Shown here: positions 34,986 to 44,395 of the stretch, piece after piece | Layout of the letters: each line of letters opens with the position of its first letter | Numbering within the stretch: position 1 is the stretch's first letter | Source of the DNA: Opitutaceae bacterium | GTDB taxonomy: Bacteria; Verrucomicrobiota; Verrucomicrobiia; Opitutales; Opitutaceae | NCBI GenBank assembly: GCA_019455245.1 | Contig: JACFMR010000003.1 | Coordinates: forward strand, 62,001 to 126,000 | Length of the DNA: 64,000 nucleotides | Direction of reading: 5' to 3' | The notes under the pieces: generated by a model | What the model was told of the DNA's origin: nothing | Databases searched by the model: none | What the model saw: the letters and a program-made list of their open reading frames with translations, nothing else | Translations under genes and position numbers: made by a program

Positions 34986-36548
34986 GTGCACAGTGGCGGC
35001 GCTGTGGAGTATCACCCCTACCTGAAATCCCCGGGGCGTCATTTCCCCCGGACGCACTGGGCCCCGCATTGGGAGATCGTGCTGACCCACGATCACCCCG
35101 ACGCACAATCCGCCGGCGAATACGGCCGCGCTTGGTTCGTCAACCGCCACCTCCGCCCCGGTCCCGCCTTCGATTGGTCGGCGCGCGTTACCCGCGACAC
35201 CGCGGGCATCGATGAAGACCCGCTGGGCTGCCACGTCTCGGCCGCCGCCCTGCCACCCGGATGCGAAGGCTCGCTCGCTGACGACATTTTCGCCCCGCAA
35301 TGGCCCGCCGACGATCTGCGCACCGGCAAAATCCATCGCGATGGCGACGGCCGCACCGCCCATCAGCGCGATTGGGATTTTCTCCGCGAAGCCGCCGCGC
35401 AAGCCTGCGCCGACGCCGGCTTGGACGCCAACGCCCCGGTGGAGGCACGCGTGCACGCTTTCGCCGCGTTGCAAAATCAGCACAAGCACACTCCGGTCTA
35501 TCCCAGCCGCCACCCGGTGGACACCCTCCTGCACTCGAGCTACTGCACCGGCGTTTCCAATCTCTTCGCCGCGCTCTGCCTGGTCTCGGACATCCCCGTG
35601 CGCACCATCAACGATTACGGTCACTCCATGGCCGAGTTTTGGGACGGCCACAGCTGGCGCTTCGTGGACAACCTCACCGCCGGCCAGAGGGAAAGCTACG
35701 CCACCAAACCCGGTTCGCCCGCGCCCTGCGTTTTCAACCGCAACTACGTGCAGATGCTGCTCGACCCGCGCGCACCCGACGGTGCGCCACTCTCGGCGGA
35801 ACACGCCGCGCGCTACGCCGTCGATCGCAACTGTTTCGAACCCTACCTCAACACCGCCACGCGCGACTGGCGTTTCGACCACGGCCGCATCGGCCTCGGG
35901 CCCGGCCTCAGCCCCCTGGCCGGCGGCTACGGCCTGTTTGCGCTGCCCTGCCCCGACAACCTGCGCGCCATCTACCCCGGGTGGGACGAACCGCTTTGCC
36001 CCGCCCGCGCCGGCCGGGAAAACGAACTCGTGCTCAACCCGCGGCAGGGCTGGCTCGAATCCGTGGTGCGGCTCGACCGCGGTCTCGGCATTCGCAAAAG
36101 CTTTTACGTCGGCCGGCTCGACGACGGCGCCAATCCCGTGCGCTCCGCCCGCGCCGACCTGCACCTGCACGACGGCATCGGCAGCGAGTTCAAGCCCGCC
36201 CGCGCCGGTTGGACACTCCTGCTCAACGGCCGTGAGCTGCCACTGGATGCCGCGCGGTTCACCCAGCACACCGGACTGCTGACCTTTCACCTCCCGCTCG
36301 ACGGCCTGCGGGAAAACGCCATGAACCGCCTCGAGCTCTGCTCCGAGCGCGCCTACACCGGCCCGCTGCGCTACGCCATGCCCGACACGCTCGCGGTGAA
36401 AATCCATCCCGATCCGCTCGGCGGCGGGGAGCCGTGGTATGCCGACGCCGCGGCCGGCCGCTACCGGATGAAATGGGAAACAGCCGGAGACGATGCCTCG
36501 GTTTACGACATGCACTCCGCCTGGCTGATGGTGCCGCGCGGGATCTGA
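34986..36548 (+). CDS. Transglutaminase-like domain protein
   Basis: A 520-residue protein with a papain-like transglutaminase core. The triad is Cys187 (HSSYCTGVSNLFAALC), His213 (INDYGHSMAEFWDG) and Asp228 (WRFVDNL), with spacing typical of the family. The N-terminal region (1-150) is not recognised and the C-terminal 200 residues look beta-rich. The start is a GTG at 34986; no signal peptide is visible. Such proteins are usually proteases, peptidoglycan or peptide amidases rather than cross-linkers. The sulfatase-remnant/Kelch frame begins 16 bp after its stop, so the two may be co-transcribed. Confidence 0.72.
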   Translation: MHSGGAVEYHPYLKSPGRHFPRTHWAPHWEIVLTHDHPDAQSAGEYGRAWFVNRHLRPGPAFDWSARVTRDTAGIDEDPLGCHVSAAALPPGCEGSLADDIFAPQWPADDLRTGKIHRDGDGRTAHQRDWDFLREAAAQACADAGLDANAPVEARVHAFAALQNQHKHTPVYPSRHPVDTLLHSSYCTGVSNLFAALCLVSDIPVRTINDYGHSMAEFWDGHSWRFVDNLTAGQRESYATKPGSPAPCVFNRNYVQMLLDPRAPDGAPLSAEHAARYAVDRNCFEPYLNTATRDWRFDHGRIGLGPGLSPLAGGYGLFALPCPDNLRAIYPGWDEPLCPARAGRENELVLNPRQGWLESVVRLDRGLGIRKSFYVGRLDDGANPVRSARADLHLHDGIGSEFKPARAGWTLLLNGRELPLDAARFTQHTGLLTFHLPLDGLRENAMNRLELCSERAYTGPLRYAMPDTLAVKIHPDPLGGGEPWYADAAAGRYRMKWETAGDDASVYDMHSAWLMVPRGI

Positions 36549-36564
36549 AAACGATCCCCTTCCG

Positions 36565-36708
36565 ATGCCGCGCCCGCCCAACATCCTGTTCATCCTTACC
36601 GACCAACTCAACGCACGCGCGTTGGGCGCCACCGGGCATGCCCGCGCGGCCACGCCCAACATCGACCGGACCGCCCGGCGCGATGTGCGTTTCACCCGGG
36701 TGCATTGC
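36565..36708 (+). pseudogene. N-terminal remnant of a sulfatase gene
   Basis: The first 48 codons read as a sulfatase start: RPPNILFILTDQ, then ALGATGHARAATPNIDR and VRFTRVHC. In intact sulfatases this is followed within about 10 residues by the C/S-x-P-S/T-R formylglycine site; here that site and the remaining 400 or so residues are missing. The frame stays open into the Kelch-like protein. The TDQ form differs from the IDD form of the intact sulfatase at 52763-54184, so this is not a recent copy of it. Confidence 0.75.
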
Positions 36709-36795
36709 GTCAACCTCTGGCAAGGCTGGATCACGCAGACCGGCGACCGCTATGGGCTGCCGCCCAACGATACCGTCCCCCAATCCCACCACCCC

Positions 36796-37743
36796 ATGAA
36801 ATCTGCCCCGGACTGGCAATGCCTCAACCCACAGGCGCCCTGGCAGGGCCGCGATTCGCAGGGCTACACGATCTGGCGCGGCGAAATGTGGATCCTCGGC
36901 GGCTGGTTCACGCCGCAGACACCGAATCCGCGCGATGTGTGGCACTCCGCCAACGGCCGCGATTGGACCTGCGCCACGGCGGAAGCCCCCTGGCCCCACA
37001 GCGACCTGCCGGTGACCCTCGCTTTCCGCGACCGGCTCTGGCTCATGGGCGGGCGCCGGTTGCCCGGCAAAGAAAACAGCAACGCCGTGTGGTCTTCCGC
37101 CGACGGCGCCAACTGGATCCAGGAATCCCCCGCCGCCGGCTGGTGTCCGCGCGTCTCCGCCGCGCATGTGGTGTTTCAAGACCGCATGTGGGTGCTCGGT
37201 GGCACCGAAAATTTCTACGAGGACAACGAACACACCCTGCACAATGACGTCTGGTGCTCGGCGAACGGCCGCGACTGGACCTGTGTCACCGCGCACGCCC
37301 CGTGGTCACCACGCGCGCATCATCAAGCCGTGGTCTTTGCCAACAAGATCTGGATCATCGGCGGCGGCGGGCGTTTCCCCGTCACGCACACCTGCAACGA
37401 TGTGTGGTGCTCGGCCGACGGCTTGAACTGGACCCAGGTCACCGCGGCGGCCGAGTGGGTGCCTCGTCTGTGGCACTCGGCCGTGGCCTGGCGCGATCAT
37501 CTCTGGGTGCTCGGCGGCATCTCGCAGGCCATTGAGAACCTAGGTGATGTCTGGTGTTCACGCGACGGACAAAACTGGACCCAACTCCAATCAAACGTGA
37601 TTTGGACCCCGCGTCATGCGCAGGCCGTGTTCGCGCTGCCGGACCGGCTCGTGCTCGCGGCCGGTCACGCCAACCCGGTCAACAGCGAGGTCTGGAGTTT
37701 GGAGTTGCCCGCGGATTTCTTCGCCGATCACCCGGCCGGGTAG
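36796..37743 (+). CDS. Kelch-like beta-propeller protein
   Basis: A protein of 315 residues (392 if translation starts at the sulfatase-like ATG at 36565). About six repeats of roughly 50 residues each have the pattern hydrophobic-W-hydrophobic-GG, then DVWCSANGRDWT, then APWSPR. Examples are MWILGG, LWLMGG, MWVLGG, IWIIGG and LWVLGG. This is the Kelch-type blade. No signal peptide or catalytic residues are seen, so it is likely a binding or scaffold protein. Neither possible start has a clear ribosome site; coupling to the upstream stop is possible. Confidence 0.72.
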   Translation: MKSAPDWQCLNPQAPWQGRDSQGYTIWRGEMWILGGWFTPQTPNPRDVWHSANGRDWTCATAEAPWPHSDLPVTLAFRDRLWLMGGRRLPGKENSNAVWSSADGANWIQESPAAGWCPRVSAAHVVFQDRMWVLGGTENFYEDNEHTLHNDVWCSANGRDWTCVTAHAPWSPRAHHQAVVFANKIWIIGGGGRFPVTHTCNDVWCSADGLNWTQVTAAAEWVPRLWHSAVAWRDHLWVLGGISQAIENLGDVWCSRDGQNWTQLQSNVIWTPRHAQAVFALPDRLVLAAGHANPVNSEVWSLELPADFFADHPAG

Positions 37744-37771
37744 CACACTAAGTGGCAGCCGCCTTGGCCGC

Positions 37772-37816
37772 GCCCTCCATAGGTTTGGCGAAGGAGGGAG
37801 CGCAGCGACAAGGTGG
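37772..37816. repeat. Intergenic repeat family C, copy 2
   Basis: Contains CCTCCATAGGTTTGGCGAAGG (37775-37795), near-inverse of 17620-17640. It lies between the convergent Kelch and flavin-oxidoreductase genes. Confidence 0.5.
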
Positions 37817-37824
37817 CCGTTGCC

Positions 37825-38949
<1,125 letters not shown>

Positions 38950-39918
38950 TCACGCGCCCGGCCGTCGCGCCCAACGTCCGGCGAGCACGCTGCAAATCAG
39001 CAGCTGCAGCGGATGGTAGAGCATGATCGGCAGCAGGATCAGCCCCATGCCCGGATGTGCGCCAAAAATGAGCTGCGCCATCGGCACACCCGCCGCCAGC
39101 GTCTTCTTCGAGCCGCAAAAAATCGTGGCAATTTCATCGGCCCGGGAGAAACCCACCGCCCGGCTGATGCCACGCATGCTCCACATCGCCGCGTAGAACA
39201 GCGTCACCGCCAGCACCAGCACCAGTCCGAGCGTCGGCCAACCGTTGTCGGACCAGACCCCGCGCCGCACCGACTCGCAAAACGAGGTGTAAACCAGCAG
39301 CAAAATGATGCCGCGGTCGATCAGGTTGATCCCGCGTTTGTGCCGTGCCGCGAATGCACCAAGCAGCGGCCGGCTCAACTGCCCCGCGACCAACGGCAGC
39401 ACCAGCCAGCAAACCAGATCGAGGATCACCTCGCCCAGCGGCAACGCCGCCCCGCTCGCCTTGATCATGACGCCCACCCACAACGGCGTCAGAAAAACTC
39501 CCAGCAGGCTCGACAGCGTGGCGTTGAACACCGCCGCGGACACATTGCCGCGCGCCGCCGCGGTCATCGCCACCGATGACGAAACGGTTGAGGGCAACGC
39601 GCACAAATAAAACACCCCCAGCCACAGGTCGGCCGACATCCACGATCCCGCCGCCGCCAGCACGATGAAACCAAGCAAAGGAAACAGCAAAAACGTGCTG
39701 CCCTGAACCACGAGATGCAGCCGCCAGTGCAAGGTCCCCGCGCGCAGCGCGGCAAACGAAAGCAACAGCCCGTGCAGAAAGAAAATCAACGCCACCCCCG
39801 CCTTGGTCAGCAACGCCGGATGCAACCAACCGCCCGCGGCCCCGGCCTCGGGATACACCCACGCCAGCACGACCGCCGCGCCCAGCCCGAGCAGGAACCA
39901 GTCCGGCTTGAATTTCAT
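38950..39918 (-). CDS. Bile acid:sodium symporter-like (SBF-like) membrane transporter
   Basis: Inner-membrane protein of 322 residues with about nine or ten helices. CALPSTVSSSVAMTAAARGNVSA and GSKKTLAAGVPMAQ are the two signature segments of the YfeH/SBF-like family (related to bile acid:sodium symporters). The natural solute is unknown. The ATG at 39918 overlaps the murJ stop (ATGA), so it is translated together with murJ. Confidence 0.88.
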   Translation of the reverse strand: MKFKPDWFLLGLGAAVVLAWVYPEAGAAGGWLHPALLTKAGVALIFFLHGLLLSFAALRAGTLHWRLHLVVQGSTFLLFPLLGFIVLAAAGSWMSADLWLGVFYLCALPSTVSSSVAMTAAARGNVSAAVFNATLSSLLGVFLTPLWVGVMIKASGAALPLGEVILDLVCWLVLPLVAGQLSRPLLGAFAARHKRGINLIDRGIILLLVYTSFCESVRRGVWSDNGWPTLGLVLVLAVTLFYAAMWSMRGISRAVGFSRADEIATIFCGSKKTLAAGVPMAQLIFGAHPGMGLILLPIMLYHPLQLLICSVLAGRWARRPGA

Positions 39919-41498
39919 GTTGCCCGCCCCCGCCGGCGCGACCACAGCGCCACCAGATCCTCCCTACCTTCGATCCGCAGCCCCCAAAGCAGCACACCGT
40001 AAACCACGACCGCAACCGGGATGAGTCCGCTGACCACCGCCACATCGTGGATGAAAGGCGGCAGCGTGAACCACCCGACCGCCTGCAGTCCGCCCCACAC
40101 GGCCGCCCCCATCAGGAGACTTGCGAGCAGGATCTTGCCGAGGTTGGGCAGCAGCGGTCCGAAACCCAGCCCGGGCAGACGGGCCGAGAGCCGCTTTTGG
40201 AGGTACCAGGCCTGCGCCAGCACCGCGATATTGCCCGCCAAGGCCAAACCTACCGTCGAAAGCCAGCGCATCAGCACGAGGCTCAGCACCAGATTGACGA
40301 CAAAGCTCAACGCCGCCGCCCGCACCGGCGTCGTCGTGTCTTTCAGCGCGTAGAAGCCGCGCAAAGCCACGGTCGTGAACGAGAGGAACGGCAACCCGAG
40401 CGCATAAACGGCGAGGATCGGCGTCATCAGCACCGTGTCGCCCGCGGTGAAAGCGCCGCGCTCGAAGAGCAGGCGCGTGACCGGTTCGCTCAGCAGCGCG
40501 AGGCCGGCCGCGGCGGGGATGTTGATCACCAGCACCAGCCGCAGGCCCTTGTGGTAGTCGGCCCCGAGTTGCGTCCAGTCGGCGCGCGCCGCGTGCCGGG
40601 CGATGAGCGGAAAAACCACGGTGGCGATGGCCGCGGTGAACACGCCGATGGGCAGCTCCATGACACGCGTGGCGAGGTTGAGCACCTGGGCGGCGCTGTC
40701 ATTGAGCGACAGGCCGATGAAGCGCGAAACCGCCATGTTGATGAAGTAGATGGCCGAACCGATCACCATCGGCCCCATCAGGCGCACGATCTCCTGCACC
40801 CGGTCGTCAATGCGCAGGTCAAAGGCCGGCCGCCAGCCTTCCGCCCAAAGCACCGCGGCCGGCACGGCCATCTGCAAAAATCCGCCCGCGAGCACGCCCA
40901 TGCAGAGCAGGTTCATGCGCTCGCGATCGCCCCACGCCCACCAACCGCCGAGCACGAGCACCCCGATGATGGTGCAGTTGAGCCACACCGGCGAAAGCGC
41001 CGGCTCGGTGAAACGACCGAGCACCTGACAGGCCGCGCTGAAGGCCGCCGCGAGGCACACGAACACCAGGTAGGGGAAAAGAATCACCGCCAGATCGGCG
41101 CCGAGCAGCAGCCGTTGCACGGTCTCCGCCTGCAAACCGAAGCCGCCGCCCAGGCCAAGCAGGTTGCCCGCGTTGGCCAGCACGAGCATGGCGAGCACGA
41201 CCAGGGCCGTGGTCACGACGAGCAGCCAGCTCGTGACCTTGCTCACGAGGGCAAAGGCACCGGCGCGCCGGCGCTGCTCCAATTCCTGCGTGAGGGTCGG
41301 CACAAAGGCCGCGGTCAGCGCGCCCTCGCCCAGCAGGCGGCGGAAGAGATTGGGCAGCGTGAAGGCCGAAACGAAGGCCGAACTCAGTGCGCTGGTGCCG
41401 AAGACCGCCGCGATGAAAATCTCCCGCACCAACCCGAGCACGCGCGACACCACGGTGAGCCCCGCGACGACGCCGATGTTTTTCAGGTGCTTCGACAC
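39915..41498 (-). CDS. murJ: Lipid II flippase MurJ
   Basis: Moves lipid II across the inner membrane for peptidoglycan synthesis. It has 527 residues and about 14 membrane helices. The family start SRVLGLVREIFIAAVFG and the segment TLPNLFRRLLGEGAL match MurJ/MviN well. The start is a GTG at 41498. It lies in a minus-strand run: fmdB, a one-helix membrane protein, murJ and the SBF-like transporter. Presence of murJ indicates a peptidoglycan wall. Confidence 0.95.
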   Translation of the reverse strand: MSKHLKNIGVVAGLTVVSRVLGLVREIFIAAVFGTSALSSAFVSAFTLPNLFRRLLGEGALTAAFVPTLTQELEQRRRAGAFALVSKVTSWLLVVTTALVVLAMLVLANAGNLLGLGGGFGLQAETVQRLLLGADLAVILFPYLVFVCLAAAFSAACQVLGRFTEPALSPVWLNCTIIGVLVLGGWWAWGDRERMNLLCMGVLAGGFLQMAVPAAVLWAEGWRPAFDLRIDDRVQEIVRLMGPMVIGSAIYFINMAVSRFIGLSLNDSAAQVLNLATRVMELPIGVFTAAIATVVFPLIARHAARADWTQLGADYHKGLRLVLVINIPAAAGLALLSEPVTRLLFERGAFTAGDTVLMTPILAVYALGLPFLSFTTVALRGFYALKDTTTPVRAAALSFVVNLVLSLVLMRWLSTVGLALAGNIAVLAQAWYLQKRLSARLPGLGFGPLLPNLGKILLASLLMGAAVWGGLQAVGWFTLPPFIHDVAVVSGLIPVAVVVYGVLLWGLRIEGREDLVALWSRRRGRAT

Positions 41499-41562
41499 GC
41501 CGCAGTTCTCGCGGCCCGCCCCACGGCTGGCAAGCGTTCACACCGGCCGCCGGACCGGCGGC

Positions 41563-42219
41563 TCAGGGCATCGTGAGCTGCAACTGCGGTCCCTCGATCG
41601 TCACCGCGGCCAACCGGCCCCAGCCCTCGATCAGGTCCTCCGGAAACGTGACGCCGGCAAACAGGCGGTCGAGGATCATGCCCGGCAGCACCGGCAGGCG
41701 CTCGATCGGGCAGGAGCCGACATAAAACTTCCGCGGCACGAAGACGAACTTGTCGCCGGCGCGCTCGAAATCCCCGCTCACGCTGACCTGCATCTTCGAC
41801 TGAAAACCGGCGACGTTGACCTGCACCGGCGTGCCGATCTGCAGCCGGCCGTCGGCGATGCGGAAATTCAAGGTGCCGGGCTGCACCATGCCGGCCGCCT
41901 CCTCCTTTTTGTCCCCGGTCGGCGCCAGGCTGGCGACCGCCGCGTTAAGCTCATCCTCGATGAGCGTGACCGACGTGCCCTCGACAAACAGCTGCCGCTT
42001 GCGCAGCCACTGCCGGCCCTTGGTGCTGATGTTGGAGCCCTCGACGTAATACACCTTGCCCGCCACGGGCTCCTTCGGCAGCTCGCGCACGATGTCCACG
42101 GGCTTGTTGATCAGCCAGAGGGCGGCCAGCGCCGCGCCGATCAGGACGCTCAGAAAAATGCCGAGGATGATCTCGGTCAGGCTGGGACCTTGGAGGGCGC
42201 GGGCGGTCTTGGTGCTCAT
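41563..42219 (-). CDS. Hypothetical protein with one N-terminal membrane helix
   Basis: A 218-residue protein of unknown function. A helix (IILGIFLSVLIGAALAALWLI) is followed by a soluble, mostly beta region with VYYVEGSNISTKG and TLNFRIADGRLQIGTPVQVNV and a C-terminus AAVTIEGPQLQLTMP. It looks like an anchored periplasmic protein. The ATG at 42219 was chosen to begin just before the helix; no ribosome site is visible. It lies 11 bp after fmdB and 64 bp before murJ, so a link with envelope assembly is possible (inference). Confidence 0.65.
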   Translation of the reverse strand: MSTKTARALQGPSLTEIILGIFLSVLIGAALAALWLINKPVDIVRELPKEPVAGKVYYVEGSNISTKGRQWLRKRQLFVEGTSVTLIEDELNAAVASLAPTGDKKEEAAGMVQPGTLNFRIADGRLQIGTPVQVNVAGFQSKMQVSVSGDFERAGDKFVFVPRKFYVGSCPIERLPVLPGMILDRLFAGVTFPEDLIEGWGRLAAVTIEGPQLQLTMP

Positions 42220-42230
42220 GGAGGAGGGGG

Positions 42231-42512
42231 TTATTTGGCGGCTGCCTTGGACTCGGATTTTGCCGGGGCGGACTTCTCGCCGCCAGCCTTTTCCCCGCCG
42301 GATTTGGCGGCATCCGGCGTGCCGGACTTTTTCTTGTAGTCCGTGATGTAGAACCCGCTGCCCTTGAAGATCAGGCCGGCGCCGGAGCCCAGCAACCGCT
42401 TGAGGCCCTGCTTCTTGCAGGCGGGGCATTTCTTCAACGGATCATCCTTCATCGACTGGAAAATTTCCAGTTCGTGACCGCATTTGGTGCAAACGTAGTC
42501 GTAAGTTGGCAT
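42231..42512 (-). CDS. FmdB-family zinc ribbon protein
   Basis: A 93-residue protein. The N-terminal half is a zinc ribbon typical of the FmdB family: MPTYDYVCTKCGHELEIF followed by CPACKK, giving two CxxC knuckles. LKRLLGSGAGLIFKGSGFY is the conserved family continuation. The last 35 residues are Lys/Ala/Ser/Gly-rich and disordered. The precise role of the family is unclear. Confidence 0.87.
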   Translation of the reverse strand: MPTYDYVCTKCGHELEIFQSMKDDPLKKCPACKKQGLKRLLGSGAGLIFKGSGFYITDYKKKSGTPDAAKSGGEKAGGEKSAPAKSESKAAAK

Positions 42513-42650
42513 GGGAAAAACGGGCGGAGGTATGGCAAACCGGTACGGCGTTGGCGAGTCTGTTCTGTCCGCCCCCGCTTGCTCCCGCCGCACCGCCGGC
42601 CGCCGCGCGGGGATTGCGCCGGTGCGAATTTTCGCCACTCGTTGAACACA

Positions 42651-43535
42651 ATGAATTTCGCCGCCGAGCTGTCGCGCCATGTCTCCCGGGTGGAAACGGG
42701 GCTGAACCTGCACCTGCCCGCCGCCGACACGCGCCCGGCCCGGCTGCACGCCGCCATGCGCTACGCCGTCGAGGGCGGCGGCAAACGCCTGCGGCCGGTG
42801 CTGACGCTCGCCGCCGCCGAACTTTTCGGCGTGACCGATGATGCCGCCCTGCCCGCCGCCGTCGCGATCGAGTGCCTCCACACCTATTCGCTCGTGCATG
42901 ATGACCTGCCCTGCATGGACGACGACGATCTCCGCCGCGGCCGCGCCACCACGCACAGGGCCTTCGACGAGGCCACCGCGCTGCTCGCCGGCGACGCGCT
43001 GCTGACCCACGCCTTCGCGCTGCTCGCCACCGCCTACACCGACCGGCCGGCTCTGGCCCACGCGTTGATCGCCGAGCTGGCCGAGGCGGCGGGCAGCCGC
43101 CGACTGATCGGCGGCCAGATGGAAGATTTGCAGGCGGAGCAAAAATCGGACGCCACGGCGGACGAACTGGAATTCATTCATCTGAACAAAACCGCCGCCA
43201 TGATCGAGGCGGCGCTGGTCATGGGCGGATTGATCGGGGGCGCCAACGAGGATGCACTCGGATCGCTGCGGCTCGCCGGCCGCGATCTCGGCCTCACCTT
43301 CCAAATCGTGGACGACATCCTCGACGCCACCGCCGACACCGCCACGCTCGGCAAGACCGCCGGCAAGGACGCCAAGGCCGGCAAGACCACCTACGTGAAA
43401 CTGCACGGCCTGGCCGCGGCGCGGGAGTTCGCCGCCGCGCACACCCACCGCGCCGTCGCCGCCTTGGAATCGTTGCCCGGCGACACCGCATTTCTGGTCG
43501 CGCTCACCCGGGAGCTCGTCGCGCGCGGCAAGTAG
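42651..43535 (+). CDS. ispA: Farnesyl diphosphate synthase (short-chain polyprenyl synthase)
   Basis: Joins isopentenyl diphosphate to allylic diphosphates to make C15 (or C20) chains for quinones, carotenoids and undecaprenyl lipids. It has 294 residues. Both aspartate-rich motifs are intact: first DDLPCMD (84-90), second DDILD (221-225). GGGKRLRPVL (42-51) binds diphosphate. The two residues inserted in the first motif (DDxxxxD) are typical of bacterial IspA. Product length is not certain. It is divergent from fmdB; the toxin-antitoxin pair follows after 46 bp. Confidence 0.9.
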   Translation: MNFAAELSRHVSRVETGLNLHLPAADTRPARLHAAMRYAVEGGGKRLRPVLTLAAAELFGVTDDAALPAAVAIECLHTYSLVHDDLPCMDDDDLRRGRATTHRAFDEATALLAGDALLTHAFALLATAYTDRPALAHALIAELAEAAGSRRLIGGQMEDLQAEQKSDATADELEFIHLNKTAAMIEAALVMGGLIGGANEDALGSLRLAGRDLGLTFQIVDDILDATADTATLGKTAGKDAKAGKTTYVKLHGLAAAREFAAAHTHRAVAALESLPGDTAFLVALTRELVARGK

Positions 43536-43557
43536 TCTTGGGCGCGCTTGACGATGC

Positions 43558-43573
43558 GTGAAACATGTTTCAC
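43558..43573. promoter_or_regulatory. Perfect 16-bp palindrome before the antitoxin start
   Basis: GTGAAACATGTTTCAC is its own reverse complement and ends 8 bases before the antitoxin ATG at 43582. Placement fits autoregulation by the toxin-antitoxin complex. The half-sites GTGAAACA and TGTTTCAC are those of the ParB site parS but in swapped order. Confidence 0.6.
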
Positions 43574-43581
43574 ATTTCGGC

Positions 43582-43860
43582 ATGCAAACGATCACCATCC
43601 GCGAACTACGACAAAACTGGCCGGCCGTTGAACGGCGCCTGCAGACGGCCAGCGGACCTTTGTTGGTGACCCGCGATGGCACGCCGGTGGCCCGCCTGAG
43701 CCTCCCTGCCGAAGAATCACCCGAAAAGGTTCAGGGGTTCTCGGCCACGGCCCATCGCCAATGGCGCGCCCAACAATGGGGGCGAAGCAGACCGAAAACC
43801 GATTCCGGGCGGTGGCTTGATCGCATGCGGGATGACCGCCGCGTGGCCAAAAGCCCATGA
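43582..43860 (+). CDS. Type II antitoxin, Phd/YefM family
   Basis: A 92-residue antitoxin. The N-terminal domain MQTITIRELRQNWPAVERRL followed by PLLVTRDGTPVARLSL is the Phd/YefM DNA-binding fold. The Arg/Trp-rich C-terminus (residues 55-92) would wrap the toxin. The ATG at 43582 is preferred over the GTG at 43558, because the latter lies inside the operator-like palindrome. Its stop overlaps the toxin start by 4 bp (ATGA). The pair should be autoregulated through the palindrome. Confidence 0.87.
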   Translation: MQTITIRELRQNWPAVERRLQTASGPLLVTRDGTPVARLSLPAEESPEKVQGFSATAHRQWRAQQWGRSRPKTDSGRWLDRMRDDRRVAKSP

Positions 43861-44288
43861 GTGTTTACTTGGAAACAAGCTGCCTGTTGAAGCTGGTCTT
43901 GGACGAGCCGGATTCGTCTGCCGTGGAGAACGCCTTGGAAGGTGAAACCGACATCATCGTTTCAGCCTTGGCCCGGTTGGAGTCGGAAAACGTGCTGCTC
44001 GCCATGCGGCTCGGCGGCGAGTTGTCCAAACGTGAATATGCTTTGGCGGTCAGGGCGTTGGGCCTGCTGATCGGCGAGGCGCCGTTTCGCTTGGTGCCGG
44101 TTCCGGCGGACGCCTTTGAATTGGCCCGGGGGCAATTGGAAGCCGGCACACCGCATTGCCGCACGCTTGACCGCTTGCATTTGGGCATCGCAGTTGCACT
44201 CGGGCAGCAAAAGATCGTGACCAACGATCAGGCCCAAGCGGCCGCGGCCCGGGCGTTGGGCTTTGAGGTGCTCCCTGCCAAAACGTAG
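43857..44288 (+). CDS. vapC: VapC-like PIN-domain toxin
   Basis: A 143-residue putative Mg-dependent ribonuclease toxin. PIN-domain acidic positions are Glu6 (VYLETSCLLKL), Glu42 (ARLESENVLL), Asp105 (TLDRLHLGIA) and Asp124 (VTNDQAQAAA). The first acidic residue is usually Asp (YLDTS) and is Glu here. Glu can still bind metal but may lower activity. ATGA overlap with the antitoxin gene secures coupled synthesis. The target RNA is unknown. Confidence 0.88.
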   Translation: MSVYLETSCLLKLVLDEPDSSAVENALEGETDIIVSALARLESENVLLAMRLGGELSKREYALAVRALGLLIGEAPFRLVPVPADAFELARGQLEAGTPHCRTLDRLHLGIAVALGQQKIVTNDQAQAAAARALGFEVLPAKT

Positions 44289-44395
44289 CGAGGTCTGAGC
44301 CAACGGGTCCGTCTCCGCCCGCTTACCCACGGTCCAAGGGCAACGGCCCTATCCGGGCAGTGGTGCAGACACGGGGTGCCCGCACCACCCATCGA

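Noticed and set aside
43558..43573. ParB-binding parS site
   Set aside because: The half-sites are in the wrong order for parS and the site abuts an antitoxin start; parAB are not here.
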